From Urechis unicinctus (lineage: Eukaryota > Annelida > Polychaeta > Xenopneusta > Urechidae): a stretch of 64,000 nt of DNA. Positions 1 to 13,574 of the stretch are shown here, one piece after another. Below the pieces are notes generated by a model, which was not told the origin of the DNA, did not search any database, and saw only the letters and a list, made by a program, of their open reading frames with translations. How positions within the stretch are numbered: position 1 is the stretch's first letter; each line of letters begins with the position of its first letter. Location of the stretch: contig CM067356.1 of the NCBI GenBank assembly GCA_034190875.2, positions 55,675,848 to 55,739,847 on the forward strand, read 5' to 3'. The position numbers were made by a program, and so were the translations under genes.

Positions 1-17
1 TGGCAGAGATGTCATAC

Positions 18-3000
18 CTTGAGCAGGCGGTCCATGCGTTCGTCCTCTGTTTCCACATAACCCTCCCGGACATAGCGCACCAGGTGAGAGAACACCTCCA
101 TCTTTGGCACGTCTCCCAAGAAGGTCTCGGTGAGGTGGATGAACTGAGACTGGTTGAGGGTGCTCTCGTCGAAGGCAGAGGCCTGCGACTGACTGCGGTT
201 GCCTTGAGACATGAGTACTGCATTCCCACACCCAACAGACAGTACGGGTGAGACATGAGTACTGCATTCCCACACCCAACAGAACGTAAGGGTGAGACAT
301 GAGTACTGCATTCCCACACCCAACAGACAGTATGGGTGAGACATGAGTACTGCATTCCCACACCAAACAGACAGTATGGGTGAGACATGAGTACTGCATT
401 CCCACACCCAACAGACAGTATGGGTGAGACATGAGTACTGCATTCCCACACCCAACAGACAGTACGGGTGAGACATGAGTACTGCATTCCCACACCCAAC
501 AGAACCTAAGGGTGAGACATGTCACCTCAAACCATACAGCTCTTACCCTATTTCCTCGAGTATAAGAATAACTTCATATAAACACAGGGTGCGGAAAAAA
601 ACCCAGGGTGTGACCCCACTGTGACCTTTATACAGGGCCTTGACATTTTGTGCAAGAATATTAATGTAACAGTCATAACCAGTCGCTAAATTTGTTTCCA
701 AGTGCACATTGCATATGGCTGCAGAGTCTTGATTGTGTTTATCACGAGGACTCATTTTATCAAACAACTCCACTACAAATAGGTAACCTCCCAGACCAAT
801 ATAGTCTGATCACTCATGAAAACTTTGTTGACATAAATTTTGCACCAACTTGCAAGGAAGAATTTGCGGTTCGATGTATATATGAGTAACCATGGCAATG
901 AAATATCTGAGTATAGCAAGAATGACATGGCATTGGACTTACAAGTTCTCTCTTTCTCAAAAGTGGTTCCCTCAGCAAATGAGACCTTGCTCTGCTGGGT
1001 GTGAGGGGGTTGGTCCTCTGATAGGGGAGCAATGGATTCCTCAGCCAACTCCAACAACTCATTCTCTGCAACAAACCCTTCACCAATAAGATACTAATTT
1101 AGGTCATCAGGTCGCAGTGCGATTGATAATCTATATGAATTGCGTTAATGTTAATCAGGTGCTTGAACCTAGTGGTGTTTGTATTGGGCTTACACACGGC
1201 ATGCATGCTGAAGGGCAAGAACCAAGGAAAAGTTCATTTATCAAATTCCTGTCACACTTAAAGCATCTAGAATTGTCGCATTTCACATCACAACACACAT
1301 TAGATCTCGAAACATTGATTTAAGCTCAATAAAGTAAAGTAGAATCAAACCAGAATTTCACCAAAATCACAGAGCATATCAGTATGTTATTCCCCCTCCA
1401 ATCACAAAAATCAAATGCCTACCTCTATTCACCGCGATTCACAAAGGTTAACTCATAGATAGAAAGCACGAAGTTGTCCATTGGAATTAATGAAATGAAA
1501 CTTTTTGGATACTCTGACACCTTGTAATCCAACCCTCACCTGTACATAAATAATAAAGAGACTTCGTTCTCCTTTTCTCATTTGTAGAACAACCTTGGCA
1601 TAATAGTATCACTATCAATAATTCCTTACAAATTCACACAATAAAACTCACATTTCCGTGGGTTTCTCAAAGTTTCCTTGACATGTACTTTGGCTTTGTC
1701 ATAAAACATCTCTTGACCAAATTCGGGTAAGACTCGGAATTCCAAGGAGGTTCTCTCCCAGATGTACATATACCCTCCTAAACAATTTACGTCAATCCTA
1801 ATTTCACGGTAGGTAAGCTCGAAACCATTTAAGATTGATGAAAGCAATATAATATGCAGGCTATGCAAGATGTGATACAAACTAGAGATGCAACACAAAC
1901 CCCTGTGTGATCACATGAGAAGAAGAGCTGATTCAGCAGAACTTTACGCTGTCCTCTTTCAGCTTGTGACTTGTACGTCCTGGCACAGATAGCCAAGTGA
2001 GCCAGAAATGCATCAAAGACTTCTTTTGACATGGTTTCAATGAAGAGCTCTAGATACTGCAAGAGAAGAATCACATTTAAGATGGAGAAAATATTAACTG
2101 CCTTCAGAAAGTAGACACATAAAATAATGCCCAAAAGACGTGGCTAATCGGCTTTTTTATAAATAATGGATTAATCACATGGAACAAGTATAAAACAAAG
2201 GGGTATGGATCAAAGATAAATAGAAGTGAAAAATACAACCAAATATTTGATGAATAACCTGAACAAATTCCCTAAGAGAGAGCGTCTTGCCCGTAGCATC
2301 TGTGGCCTCCAATTCGTGGCTGTATCTGGCAGCTTCCTTCAGCTCTTGCGGATATTGTAAGCAGATCTCAGCAAAGGACCTCAATGCATTTTGAAGCTGG
2401 ATAAGTCAAAATATATGCATAAGAAAGATAAGCAAATAAAGAATAGAGAAGCGATATTTTGGAGTTTTAATTTGTCAGTCATTTGCCATAGCGAGGAACT
2501 AGTGATAAACAGCTTACATCAAACATTATTATTATTTGCAGGAGTAAGGGAGTTACCAGAGCCAGTTCCACTCGTCCGTCTGGATATAAACCAACATTCC
2601 ACTCAGGGAACTGAGCCTGCAGGGCCGCATGACGACGCTCCACTTCCAATACTTTCAGCATCTCTTCCCTCTCTCTCTCCTCGCGCTTGCGACGGGCCTC
2701 GGCTTTGATCTTGGCCAGTCTAATGAAGACAACGCGATAATTAATATCACAGGTATTAACATGGCCTTGACCTATGCCTTTCTACAGAACACATCATGAT
2801 AATTACCACGGCTCATATTATTGTAAGTATTATTCTGTAATAATCAAGCAAACTTTCAGTGGAAGATTAAAGCAATTTCAATATATTTGTGAATGAGCTT
2901 TTGTGACAATTCACACAACTAAATACAACACAAACAGATAAGTCTGTAAAACAATGAAAGAAAGACCAGTGTAGTAATTACTTATTGCCATCGATTTCAA

Positions 3001-3592
3001 ACAGCTGTTCTTTGAGTTCTTCTCCTACTTCCCTCAGTCCCCTTATGTAAGGAGAAGCCTCAGAAAAGTTGCTGTATCGGGGATTATTCCTCAACAAGTA
3101 TTTGGCCAAAAAGTTAATGGGGTTGAAATCAGGGTTTGGTGCTTGAGTGTCTGACAACCCTCTGTTATTGACTTCTGTCAGAAGTTTCTCACATCCCAAT
3201 ATTAAAGTTGGGAGGAGTTTGTCCACCAGAAAGGCACGAGTTTCCACAGTAGCCTGGTTAGGACTCATCCATTGTTTGGCAAGTATTTCCATTGGGATTT
3301 GACGGGCCATATTTCTAGCTTTTTCCTTGGTTTTAAGGTTTTGTCCCTTCTTAGCAATGCGACGGTCCATGAGTTTATTCATCATGTGGTCCTCGTGAAG
3401 TTTCTTCCAGCGCCTGGAAGCACTTTTTGTGACAGGCCGCATGTAATCTGGCATTGGCGTTAGCTGGCCGGAAGAGTTTGCCTGTCGACCCCCGGTCGGG
3501 GTACGAGGGAATCCACCATTTGACGGGGTCATTGGGAATTGACCAGGCATGCCAAAATGCTGCTGCCCAACTGGGACTGTTATACCAGACAT
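18..3592 (-). CDS. EFCAB5: EFCAB5-like protein, 5' part of a multi-exon gene (3' end beyond window)
   Basis: The first coding exon (2982..3592, ATG at 3592) has the block DKLLPTL followed by NPINFLAKYLLRNNP, a Dpy-30-like segment that resembles vertebrate EFCAB5 as I remember it. Further exons with GT/AG edges lie at 2557..2719 (charged coiled coil, then FPEWNVGLYPDGRVELAL), 2259..2396, 1901..2056 (LNQLFFSCDHTG), about 1652..1711 (FYDKAKVHVKETLRNPRK), 943..1065 and 18..202 (FIHLTETFLGDVPKMEVFSH). The junctions 2982/2719, 2557/2396 and 2259/2056 keep frame. The phases around 1652..1711 do not, so at least one short exon was missed there. The family is an EF-hand calcium-binding protein with a likely ciliary or testis role; that role is family knowledge and poorly defined. 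The gene continues leftward out of the window. Confidence 0.78.
207..514. repeat. 44-bp minisatellite, seven units, in an EFCAB5 intron
   Basis: The start agacatgagt recurs at 207, 251, 295, 339, 383, 427 and 471, with a partial unit at 515. Units differ by a few substitutions. The array abuts the acceptor of the exon at 18..202: the AG at 204-203 lies at the edge of the first unit. Because 44 is not a multiple of 3, successive units are read in rotating frames, and all three are open on the minus strand. Confidence 0.93.
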
Positions 3593-4606
3593 CTTGGCAG
3601 GTTTCTGGTCACACCTTCAACATAAAATACCATATAAATCACCATAATATAGCCACACAACCAATCCAGTATACATTGTTAAGCAGTTGCTTCGTTAACA
3701 TCAGATGATGCAGAGCATCCATGATGTCATTATACACTGATCAACATATATCTTTCTGAATATGCACCACCAGGTTTGCTTGAGGCTCATCATATGATAA
3801 CCATAATGTAGCTTGTGAATGAGTTGATTATGGTTCTGGTCTTATAATATAATGCCCAGGTAATGAATAAACAATTATATACCAAGTGAACACTCGGAAG
3901 GCAGTTGTGCTAATGTGAGAATGTTCACTGGTAGAATTATCCAATTTTAGGTTGCTCTTCATATGATCGATAGAAACCAAAGCATGTTTCCATGCAGCCC
4001 TCCCCTTACTCCTTAAACAGTAGGACAACCATTGCAAATTAATGGAGAGGATGTGAGTGGAGTGGTAAAGTCAAGTTCTTCTTGCATGTCAAATATTATT
4101 ATCAAAAGTGTTGTAAATGTTATGTTTAGTTGCAATATAAGAAATGACGGTCCACAATTCTTTCGAGTAATGTAATCTGAGTATGTAAACACTGGAAACG
4201 AATCAGCTATCAGATTCTCGTATGGAACAGATTTTTGTGTATCCCACCAACATCTCACCCCTCAGAGTCCTCAATCTCCCACTGCTCTTCAATTCATCGC
4301 ACTCTCAGTCTCTCAGCCTCAGTCACGACAAAAGCTGTAAATTTTATAACTTGAACAACAAATGGACGGAGTCTATATTTTGTCAGAACACATTGAACAG
4401 TCGTTCATATGTGTTCCAATTTTATCCTGCGTTTTAAAACTCAATTACCGAAAAGCAATGAACAAGTAACTTACAATAAGCAAAACAAAACATACCATAT
4501 TCGGCCAAAATACCAACTTGACCAATTTGTTTCCTGTGGTTGCTATGATTTCGCGCATGCGCAAAGACTTTACATCCGGTTGCTCTAGGACCTCGACGCC
4601 TAAGCG
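3593..4606. other. Intergenic/5' flank of EFCAB5-like gene
   Basis: AT-rich sequence upstream of the EFCAB5-like ATG. Only short, compositionally random ORFs are present on either strand. Presumably it includes the promoter and 5' UTR, but no core promoter motif stands out. Confidence 0.5.
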
Positions 4607-4850
4607 GTATGAAAGCGGCGGCGCGTTTATCGGCTTGTTGCGCCAAAGTATATCGCAATGCATGGCGATACAGACAGCGCTCGCTGATGTACCCGTAAGG
4701 CTTAATTTACCTTCGCCCAGTAGAAATATGTCTTCATCCGATGTTTGTCTGTTTGTTTGTCTGTTAGCAAAGATATATCGAAAAGTTATGAATGGATTTT
4801 CATGAAGCCTTCAGGGATCAATGGTCACGTACCAAGGACGAATGCAATAG
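4607..4850 (+). repeat. Dispersed repeat, copy A
   Basis: The stretch from gtatgaaagc to about 4850 aligns with 5349..5614 over its length. It shares gcgcgtttat, gatgtacccgt, cttaatttacct, ctgtttgtttgtctgttagc and gaatggattttcatgaa. The apparent ORF across it is repeat-derived. The tgtttgtctgttagcaag...atggattttcatgaa core looks like a family common in invertebrate genomes; that is recollection. Confidence 0.8.
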
Positions 4851-5348
4851 AGAAATAAATAAATCTCAATAGCGCTCCGTTGCTCTCTCTAACACGCCTC
4901 GCGTAGTGATGTTCGATCTCAGACCTTGACCGTTATTTTAAGTTGGGGCAAGTAAATGGATGACCCAACTTGTGCAATATATATCGGCATATTGTGATTG
5001 GTTTTATAGGACTACCACGGTACTCCATACACGCTTCACCATGGGGAAATCGCGACTTTACGTGTATTATTAGTATTGAAAAGCAGGATTGTCAGAATAG
5101 ACTGAGGTGGCAAGGAAGTGAATATAAGGGAAATATAATGATTATAAATATCGGTCAGAGATAATGGGCTGTGTACATTCGGCATTTCTTCAACTGATGC
5201 ATTCAAGGCATTCGGCCAATTGACCGGATTTCGTAATGTCACGACCCAACTTGAAATCCGGCCAACTTTAAAGTTGTCCTGACTCAACTTGAAGTTTCAA
5301 GATGGGTTAACCCATTTTAAAATTGGACGGCGGTTGGCAGGCACGGCC

Positions 5349-5614
5349 GGTATGGAAAGCCGTGGCGCGTTTATTACATTATTGGCTTTTTTGTGCCGAA
5401 GTAAATCACACTGCATGGTGATTCAGACAGCACTCACAGATGTACCCGTCAGCCTTAATTTACCTCCGCCCAATAAGAATATGTTTTCGTCCGATATCTA
5501 TCTGTTTGTTTGTCTGTTAGCAAGATATCTCGAAAAGTTAAGAATGGATTTTCATGAAACTTTTAGGGATCTTAATTTGGATTTCATGGTGACGTGCCAC
5601 GGACGAATCCAATA
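5349..5614 (+). repeat. Dispersed repeat, copy B
   Basis: Second copy of the repeat at 4607..4850, in the same orientation and 740 bp downstream, slightly longer at its 3' end (cttaatttggatttcatggtgacgtg). The shared open frame is incidental and no conserved protein domain is visible. Confidence 0.8.
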
Positions 5615-5756
5615 GATTTTGGAAAAGATCTAGATGTGACCTTGACCATTGAAGTTGGGGCAAGTAAATGGCTAACACAACTCAAAATATTCCATGTAAA
5701 TAGCATTATACACTTGCAATAGGTATCAGAATAGGTATCCTTCCAATCAAGGTATA

Positions 5757-6020
5757 TAATCAAGGTGGATTGTATATACAGTTAATTCGTTTTTCCATTT
5801 CACAAATATAAATGGAAAATGGGTAAACAATTCATTTGCTATTTATATTTTTGACAAACGCATATGGAAAATTAGTATTCGACCCATTTTCTATATTTGT
5901 ATTTGGCGAACACATATAGAAAATGGGCATACATTCCATTTTCGTTTTCCTGTCATGAATTTCACAATCTTAAAGACGAAAATGGGAAATGGGTTCACTT
6001 CTGTTTTCACATTTTCGATT
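5757..6020 (+). repeat. Left inverted arm of the outer element
   Basis: Pairs with 25305..25560. It is built from short palindromic AT-rich units around cccattttctat / atagaaaatggg, so single-stranded copies could fold extensively. Confidence 0.72.
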
Positions 6021-6160
6021 TTTGTAAGTTCATTAATTAAGGGGCACTCCCTGATGGTTTATACAGAGTACGCGCGCGTCGCGATAAAGCATGGCGTCTG
6101 CGCTAGATGAATTATCGTGAGAATGTTACAAGATTGACACTCTTATTCAGTGATTTCTGA

Positions 6161-6165
6161 GCATT
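6161..6165. repeat. Left target-site duplication of Polinton 1 (gcatt)
   Basis: gcatt sits immediately outside the AGTAGTATA terminus. The same five bases (23986..23990) follow the right terminus ...TATACTACT. The sixth base differs on either side. Confidence 0.7.
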
Positions 6166-6224
6166 AGTAGTATAGAAACTGGGGGTACGAGCCTGCAGTG
6201 CGCTCGCACCTCCCCAGTCTCTAT
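6166..6224 (+). repeat. Left TIR of Polinton 1, outer part
   Basis: It is the reverse complement of the right end apart from a loss of about 32 bp after ggtacgagc. It is cut at 6224 by the nested element and resumes at 9588..9635 (actacagtgtcaacc...agggccacac). Confidence 0.85.
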
Positions 6225-6269
6225 TAGGGGTGTCAGTGATTTTTTTTTTTTCAATTCATTGTATCTCAG

Positions 6270-7430
6270 TGAAATTTTACATGAAGATAGGTATACTCAT
6301 GAGGATTCAAAAAGAGGATTCTAAAAAGGTATGTTTCATTTTTTTAAGTCAGATTAGTAAAAAAGTTATCAAGGTTTCAAATTTCATGGTATTGCTCGGT
6401 TTTGTGCCAGAATTGTACGGTAAGGGATAACAGCTGCTTTATATGTCTTATATTAAAAATATAATAGTGAAATTATACCACAAGAAATGTATAATCTAGA
6501 GGATTCTTATAAGCTATGTTTCATTTTTTTAAGTCAATTAGTAAAAAAGTTATTGAGGTTTCAAATTTTATGGTATTGCTCGGTTTTGTGCCAGAATTGT
6601 ACGGTAAGGGATAACAGCTGCTTTATATGTCTTATATCAAAAATATAATAGTGAAATTATACCACAAGAAATGTTTTATCTAGAGGATTCTTATAAGCTA
6701 TGTTTCATTTTTTTTAAGTCAATTAGTAAAAAAGTTATTGAGGTTTCAAATTTTATGGTATTGCTCGGTTTTGTGCCAGAATTGTACGGTAAGGGATAAC
6801 AGCTGCTTTATATGTCTTATATTAAAAATATAATAGTGAAATTATACTAATAAATGTTTTATCTAGAGGATTCTTATAAGCTACATTTTTTTAAATCAAT
6901 TAGTAAAAAAGTTATTGAGGTTTCAAATTTTAGAGGGTTTCTTATAAGCTAAGTGCTTTATATGTCATTTTTTTAAGTCAATTAGTAAAAAATGTTTATT
7001 AGAGGTTTCAAATTTTATGGTATTGCTCGGTTTTGTGCCAGAATTGTACGGTAAGGGATAACAGCTGCTTTATATGTCTTATATTAAAAATATAATAGTG
7101 AAATTATACCACAAGAAATGTGTAATCTAGAGGATTCTTATAAGCTATGTTTCATTTTTTTAAGTCAATTAGTAAAAAAGTTATTGAGGTTTCAAATTTT
7201 ATGGTATTGCTCGGTTTCGTGCCAGAATTGTACGGTAAGAGATAACAGCTGCTTTATGTCTTATATTTAAAATATAATAGTGAAATTATACCACAAGAAA
7301 TGTGTAACCTAGAGGATTCTTATAAGCTATGTTTCATTTTTTTAAATCAATTAGTAAAAAAGTTATTGAGGTTTCAAATTCTATGGAATTGTCAGTTTTT
7401 GAGCCAAAATTGATAGGATGACAGCCACTT
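6270..7430 (+). repeat. 184-bp tandem repeat array
   Basis: ggtattgctcggttttgtgcc recurs at 6389, 6572, 6757, 7019 and 7203 (spacings 183, 185, 262, 184), with a diverged final copy near 7384. The long interval holds an extra partial unit at about 6870-6960. Each unit contains gggataacagctgctttat and aaaatataatagtg. Confidence 0.93.
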
Positions 7431-7445
7431 TTCACTTTTCAAGAT

Positions 7446-7580
7446 ACCTGTCTGACATTGCCAAACAATACTAATCTATTGCAACCAGACACCTGTCTGA
7501 CATTGCCAAACAATATTAATCTATTGCAACCAGACACATATCTGAAATTGCCAAACAATGCTAAAACATCAGGTGACCAA
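7446..7580 (+). repeat. 45-bp tandem repeat, three copies
   Basis: acctgtctgacattgccaaa starts at 7446 and 7491, with a diverged third copy at 7536 (acatatctgaaattgccaaa). Confidence 0.9.
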
Positions 7581-7965
7581 AATCTCAAGATCGCCTTTAG
7601 AGATGTCCTCATCCAGACGGTGATATGTGTACACAGCATCATCCTCGTCATATACAATATTAAACCAATCGCTGAACCCTGGTACCCGTGACACCACCTT
7701 GGCTGGATAAGCTATCCGTTCCTCTTTGCCATGGTATCTTCCCAGGCGACACCCCATTGTCCAAAAGATCATATATGCAAAGCTTGCATTCAGTTGAATA
7801 GCTTCTAGAACCCTCATCGTAAGTTGAGATCAAATTGTTATGATCAAAATCCTTCAAGATTGTCTCCATCCACTCATTTGTGGTTTGAAGCTCATTGATC
7901 TCATTTCTACTTGCTACCAAATCCGCTTGCAGTTGATTTATCCTAGCATCTAATGCATTGTTATA
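7569..7965 (-). pseudogene. Transposon-derived ORF remnant, frameshifted
   Basis: Two overlapping minus-strand frames form one broken reading. The upstream frame starts with a coiled coil (RNEINELQTTNEWMETIL) and runs into YSTECKLCIYDLLDNGVSPG. The downstream frame continues with AKVVSRVPGFSDWFNIVYD and KGDLEIL. These patterns look like conserved protein rather than shadow ORF, and recall uncharacterised ORFs that accompany invertebrate transposons. I cannot name the family. It lies inside the nested element and may have been its cargo. Confidence 0.4.
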
Positions 7966-8134
7966 TTACCAACTCCCAAACAAAAATACACTTATAAACT
8001 ATTGTCCAATAGTTATCAGCAATAGCAAGTATTGACTAAACAGGCAGATAAAATGTCCTAGCTGCCTAACAAAATTTTCCTGGTCCAGACTAGTGCCATG
8101 CAATTTATTTGCCACACCCTTTATAAGATCGTTG

Positions 8135-9568
<1,434 letters not shown>

Positions 9569-9587
9569 CTGACACCCCTATCTCTAT

Positions 9588-9635
9588 ACTACAGTGTCAA
9601 CCAGTCCTTCCAGCCGATCTTCTCCAGGGCCACAC
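9588..9635 (+). repeat. Left TIR of Polinton 1, inner part
   Basis: Continues the TIR beyond the nested insertion and pairs with 23847..23894. It contains the stop codon and last codons of the small coiled-coil ORF at 9589..9800. Confidence 0.82.
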
Positions 9636-9800
9636 TAAAAGAGGCGATCACCAGGACTTCTAAACGACTCACACGCTCCAAAAGGTCTTCATACTTTAAT
9701 TCCAAATCCCTCACATCAATCTCAAGGTCCACCTTCTCCTCCGTTAAATAATCCACATCTACCCCCGCAGTTCGGCCACCACATTTTGATCAGTGCTCAT
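9589..9800 (-). pseudogene. Small coiled-coil protein of the Polinton terminus, one frame break
   Basis: The ATG at 9800 gives MSTDQNVVAELRG and a stop after 13 codons. In another frame the reading resumes with YLTEEKVDLEIDVRDLELKY and ERVSRLEVLVIASFSVALEK, and ends WLTL at 9589. The heptad pattern of L/V/I with E/K suggests a coiled coil of about 50 residues. The last 15 codons lie in the TIR, so the right TIR repeats them (ALEKIGWK..LTL). Function is unknown. Confidence 0.45.
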
Positions 9801-9824
9801 TCTATACCTCAGCCCCTCATCAGT

Positions 9825-12800
9825 TCAACATATCAACGCGTGCCCATAGGCCAGAGTGTCTACACCATTCTCCGCTATCCACCGCTTTGAGTCAAAGGGG
9901 GAGAGAGACACCTTGTTAACGTGGAGACCATATATTTTGTGGCAGTCACTCCTGAGCATGTTCATTCCGTGGCGAAACTGCTTTTGGGCGAACAGTGACT
10001 CCACGTACTGAGTGTGCCGTAGATGCTTCTTCACCACCACCCTTCTTCACACCTTTTGCTTTTTTGATCTCATCCCGGCGCGACATCAAGATTGAGTACA
10101 TCTTAGGGCGCAGACCAACATACTCCTTGATGGGCATGCCGGCGCACTCATCCTTCATCTTCCCCAGAACCTTCTTGTTCACACTGCTGTAAAGGCTACG
10201 GGAGGGATGAAAGCTACTAGTGTCAAAGAGATGCCCATCTTCCTTCATGTCAGCATACACGTCAGGCGTGCGTATCTCCATAAGCAGAGAATCCGTATCC
10301 GTGTACAACAAGCCAAGGTTCTTGCCATATCTGGGCTTCATGGTATTGTAATGAAAGTCATACATCAGGTGCTTGGAGAGGTCGAGTATACACATCCCCA
10401 CATGCACCGGGCAGTTCAGTACCAGGTGAGTCTTGTGCATGTGCAGAGCGGCCAGGTCATTATCAAACACCTGATGACGCACGTAGGCGGGACTTGCGAT
10501 AAGCCTACGCATTCTTTCTTCTTCCGTAGAGCGTACAATCTTGACATTGACCCGCCTGCGGAGGTTCTCCATGGTCTTACCGAACACAGAGATATTCATC
10601 AGCTTATACAGGTCCTTCTCAAAGTCGCTGGTGGCCACCTTTCGTAGATCCGTATTCATCTGAATGTAAGGCTCCATCCAGGGGCTCTGGTCAAAGACAA
10701 GTGCACGATGGATCTTGGTAAGTCTCATCCCCAAAGACAGATACAGCTTGAGGTTCCTGTAGTGCACCACATACTTCTCCTTATTCCGCAGGATGGCACC
10801 AGCTTTTTAACCTCGCCCATGGTTCCACCCAACTCGCCTAGGAGGTTCTTCTGATAGTTTGACAACCAGTCGTTCTCTACAAGAAGCCGCTCCGCAGCCA
10901 GCGGGTTGTCGTTGTGCTCCTTATGAAGTGCAGTAGGATACTCCAAGTCAACCTCAAGAATGTTTCCGGATTCAGCATCATCTGGGTGGTCCAGTATCTG
11001 TAGATCCTCCGGCCGAGCCACCCATTAATGCCCACAGTTGGCAAGCTGACTCATAGCCCACCCATACAAATTGTAAGCATCAAGGTACTGAATGTAGCTC
11101 GTTGGTTTATCCTGGTCAAAGTCATCCACGAGCGGGTTATTGACCTTTCTCAATGAACAGGTGCTTGTCATAGTCGGTGAGTAGCTCGAGTTCCACGTCT
11201 GTGCTCTTAAGCATAGCATCCCACGACAATCTGGGGCTGGTATAGTAGTGAGCCGGATCCAACCCGTACTGCTTAAGACAGGTCATGCGGAACACCTCAA
11301 ACACATCAGCCAGGAGCAGTACATCTGTCCGCAGGTACAGGTCATGGTAGTCACCTATGTTCTTACACCCAAACACGCTCCAGACCTTTTGTGCGTGTAC
11401 GTAGTCCACAGCAGATATACCCTCCTCAGAGAGATTGCTGTAGAACTCCTGGATTGGCGGCAGAGGGGAATCACAGCTGTCCATGAACTCATAGGGGAAG
11501 ACTCCCTTACGCAACAGCAACCACCGCTTCATCTGGTCTGGCTCATATTCCGCTGTCACAGCAAAGACATCTGGGTTGTTAGCAGACACCAGCTTATCAA
11601 GCGAGGCCAGGAGGAACTGTGCACTGTCAATGAAGCGCAACTGTCCAAGCGACAGGGAAATATATTTCTCCATGTTGTTGGGGATACAGTTGATGTTCCC
11701 CTCCACTTTGCTTATACCCTGCATCAAGAGATGGGAGTCATAGCCCCGCAGGTTATGGAACACCACAGGGATGGGTGTTGTCTTGGGACTCAGCCGAAGT
11801 TTCAGATTACACACGTTATGGGCTGGCACTCTGTACAAGCCTGTTATATGGCAGTGATTGCGTACAGAGTCACAGCCCAGGTTTTTCTTGCACACATAAC
11901 AGTGGTTGCAGCCTTATGTGCCCTTCTATCCTCCCGAGTCATCCGCATAGGGACAGGCTTGGACAGAACTGCTTTGATCTTTTGCTCCTCCTGCTGCAGA
12001 GCCTGTAAGAACTTCTCCACAGCCTCGCTTCCTCTATAAACCACAGGGGTTCGGTCTTACCGTCACACCGAACAACCACATAGCCGTAGCCACAACCTTG
12101 GTGTTCCTGCGTTCTCTGTGTGTTGCTCTTACCAGGATTAAGCGCAGGACCCGGAAGCTTCACTGTGAGTGCTTCAAAGTCAGCATAGATGACGTAGGGT
12201 GCAGCAAGCTGTTTCTGCCAGTTCTGGAAGGATAATATGTTCTTCCCTTCCTCAGGCATATCCACTCGCACATTTGCCCTATCCTCATACACTCAGGCTT
12301 ATGCGCCAGGAGCAGACCCTCTGAGGTATATCCATGCAGACATAGCTCACAGAAGAACTTGCACTCTTTATGTTTGGTCTGGTCATACAGTAAGCGGTTC
12401 AGGTCTTTGATTTGCGTGTAATGAACTTGCCGTCCTTCTCAATCAGCATGAGGTTTATACGAGTACCAGAGTGCTGACTGATGCGGTGTACGATAGTGGT
12501 CTTCCCATCCCAGCCAAAAACATTCAAGGCTAGGTTAGCATGCTTTCTATCTTCTCAGCATGCGACACCGGTGTAGGATATTCTACACCTGCACCCTCCA
12601 ACAGATCCAAAAGCCACTGAATGTTATATTTTGATGGTCGCTGTGGGTCCTTGGCCACCGATTGCAGAGCGGCTACAATAGACCATAGAATGCAGAAATC
12701 GTCCCAGTTCTTTACATTTATGATGGCCTGCTTAGCCGCCAGCGCAGCCGGAAGTCGCAGGTAGGAGCCACCCTTCAATGGTTGGTAGTTGGCAATATCA

Positions 12801-13463
12801 ATCCACAGAGTTGTGACCGCCTCAAACTCCCAGCCAGAACCCTTGCTGGTCCACTTCTCCAACCGTTCTTGGATATTAACAGCACTCTGGTCCAACGCAA
12901 AGCCCACGTCCTCTGAGGAGAGAACCACCTGCTGCTTATTACGCAACACAGGCTCAAAACACTCAGTGCTGTCATCATCGGCGTGCTTGGAGAGTCTTAC
13001 CTTAAGGGCAAACTGACACTTGATTCAACTTAGCCCTTCCAACTCAACAGTCAAAACTTTATGCATCTTCCGACGCATACCCTTCAAGAACATCATAAGG
13101 TCCGAGCTAAGGGGGTGAGACTCAGGAACGTTCATCACCCATACACGCAAATAGTTTTTAACAGCCCACTTAGTCTTCTTGAAGGCAAAACGCGCTGTGG
13201 GGACTGGGTTGCGGGGACTGATCTGCGTGGGGCAGGGACAGGTCTGCGTGGGGCAGGGACTGGTCTGCGTGGGGCAGCAGTGGGGACAGGGGTGCGTGCC
13301 ACCCCAGCCCTGATTCTAGCCAACATCTCCTTGTATGTACGGTCATATTCATTACGCACTTGGAGTGCTTTGAGTGCAACCTCAGAGCGTGGATAAGGAG
13401 GCTTAAGACGTGAATTGAAACATAATCGTTTTGGGCTTCACGTGCTCGCTGATTATGTGTCAT
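9825..13463 (-). pseudogene. Protein-primed family B DNA polymerase (pPolB), multiply frameshifted
   Basis: This enzyme would copy the linear element from protein-primed ends. From the N-terminus: ATG at 13463; a Pro/Arg-rich linker (13200-13300); a conserved front domain with NYLRVWVMNVPESHP and GSGWEFEAV; a C2H2-like segment FFCELCLHGY near 12350; exonuclease I YVIYADFEAL (about 12200); exonuclease II FHNLRGYDSHL (about 11750); exonuclease III YHDLYLRTDVLLLADVF (about 11320); motif A EVDLEYPTALH (about 10940); motif C YTDTDS (about 10300); and a C-terminal KRW..NGVDTLAYGHAL. The span of about 1,200 codons fits Polinton polymerases. At least seven frame breaks or stops divide it, so it is not functional as read. 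Confidence 0.93.
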
Positions 13464-13574
13464 GTTTACTATACAGTTGCATTAGTCTAAAAGGGAATTT
13501 GTTGATACTCAAAAGACAACGACAATACAACGAGCGGACTTTGACTTGTTAGCATCGCCACAAGATTTCTATTT

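Noticed and set aside
207-514. CRISPR-like array
   Set aside because: The 44-bp units are head to tail with no unique spacers, and the context is a eukaryotic intron. It is a minisatellite.
4518-5615. Two similar ORFs that might be a small gene family
   Set aside because: The nucleotide similarity extends outside the ORFs and matches a dispersed repeat. The protein lacks a domain-like pattern.
11248-12039. Plus-strand ORF of 263 codons opposite the polymerase
   Set aside because: It is antisense to conserved exonuclease motifs and is itself without recognisable pattern, so it is a shadow.
13135-13396. Proline/arginine-repeat ORFs on both strands as separate genes
   Set aside because: They cover the low-complexity linker of the polymerase N-terminus. 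The repeat ggtctgcgtggggcaggga explains both strands.
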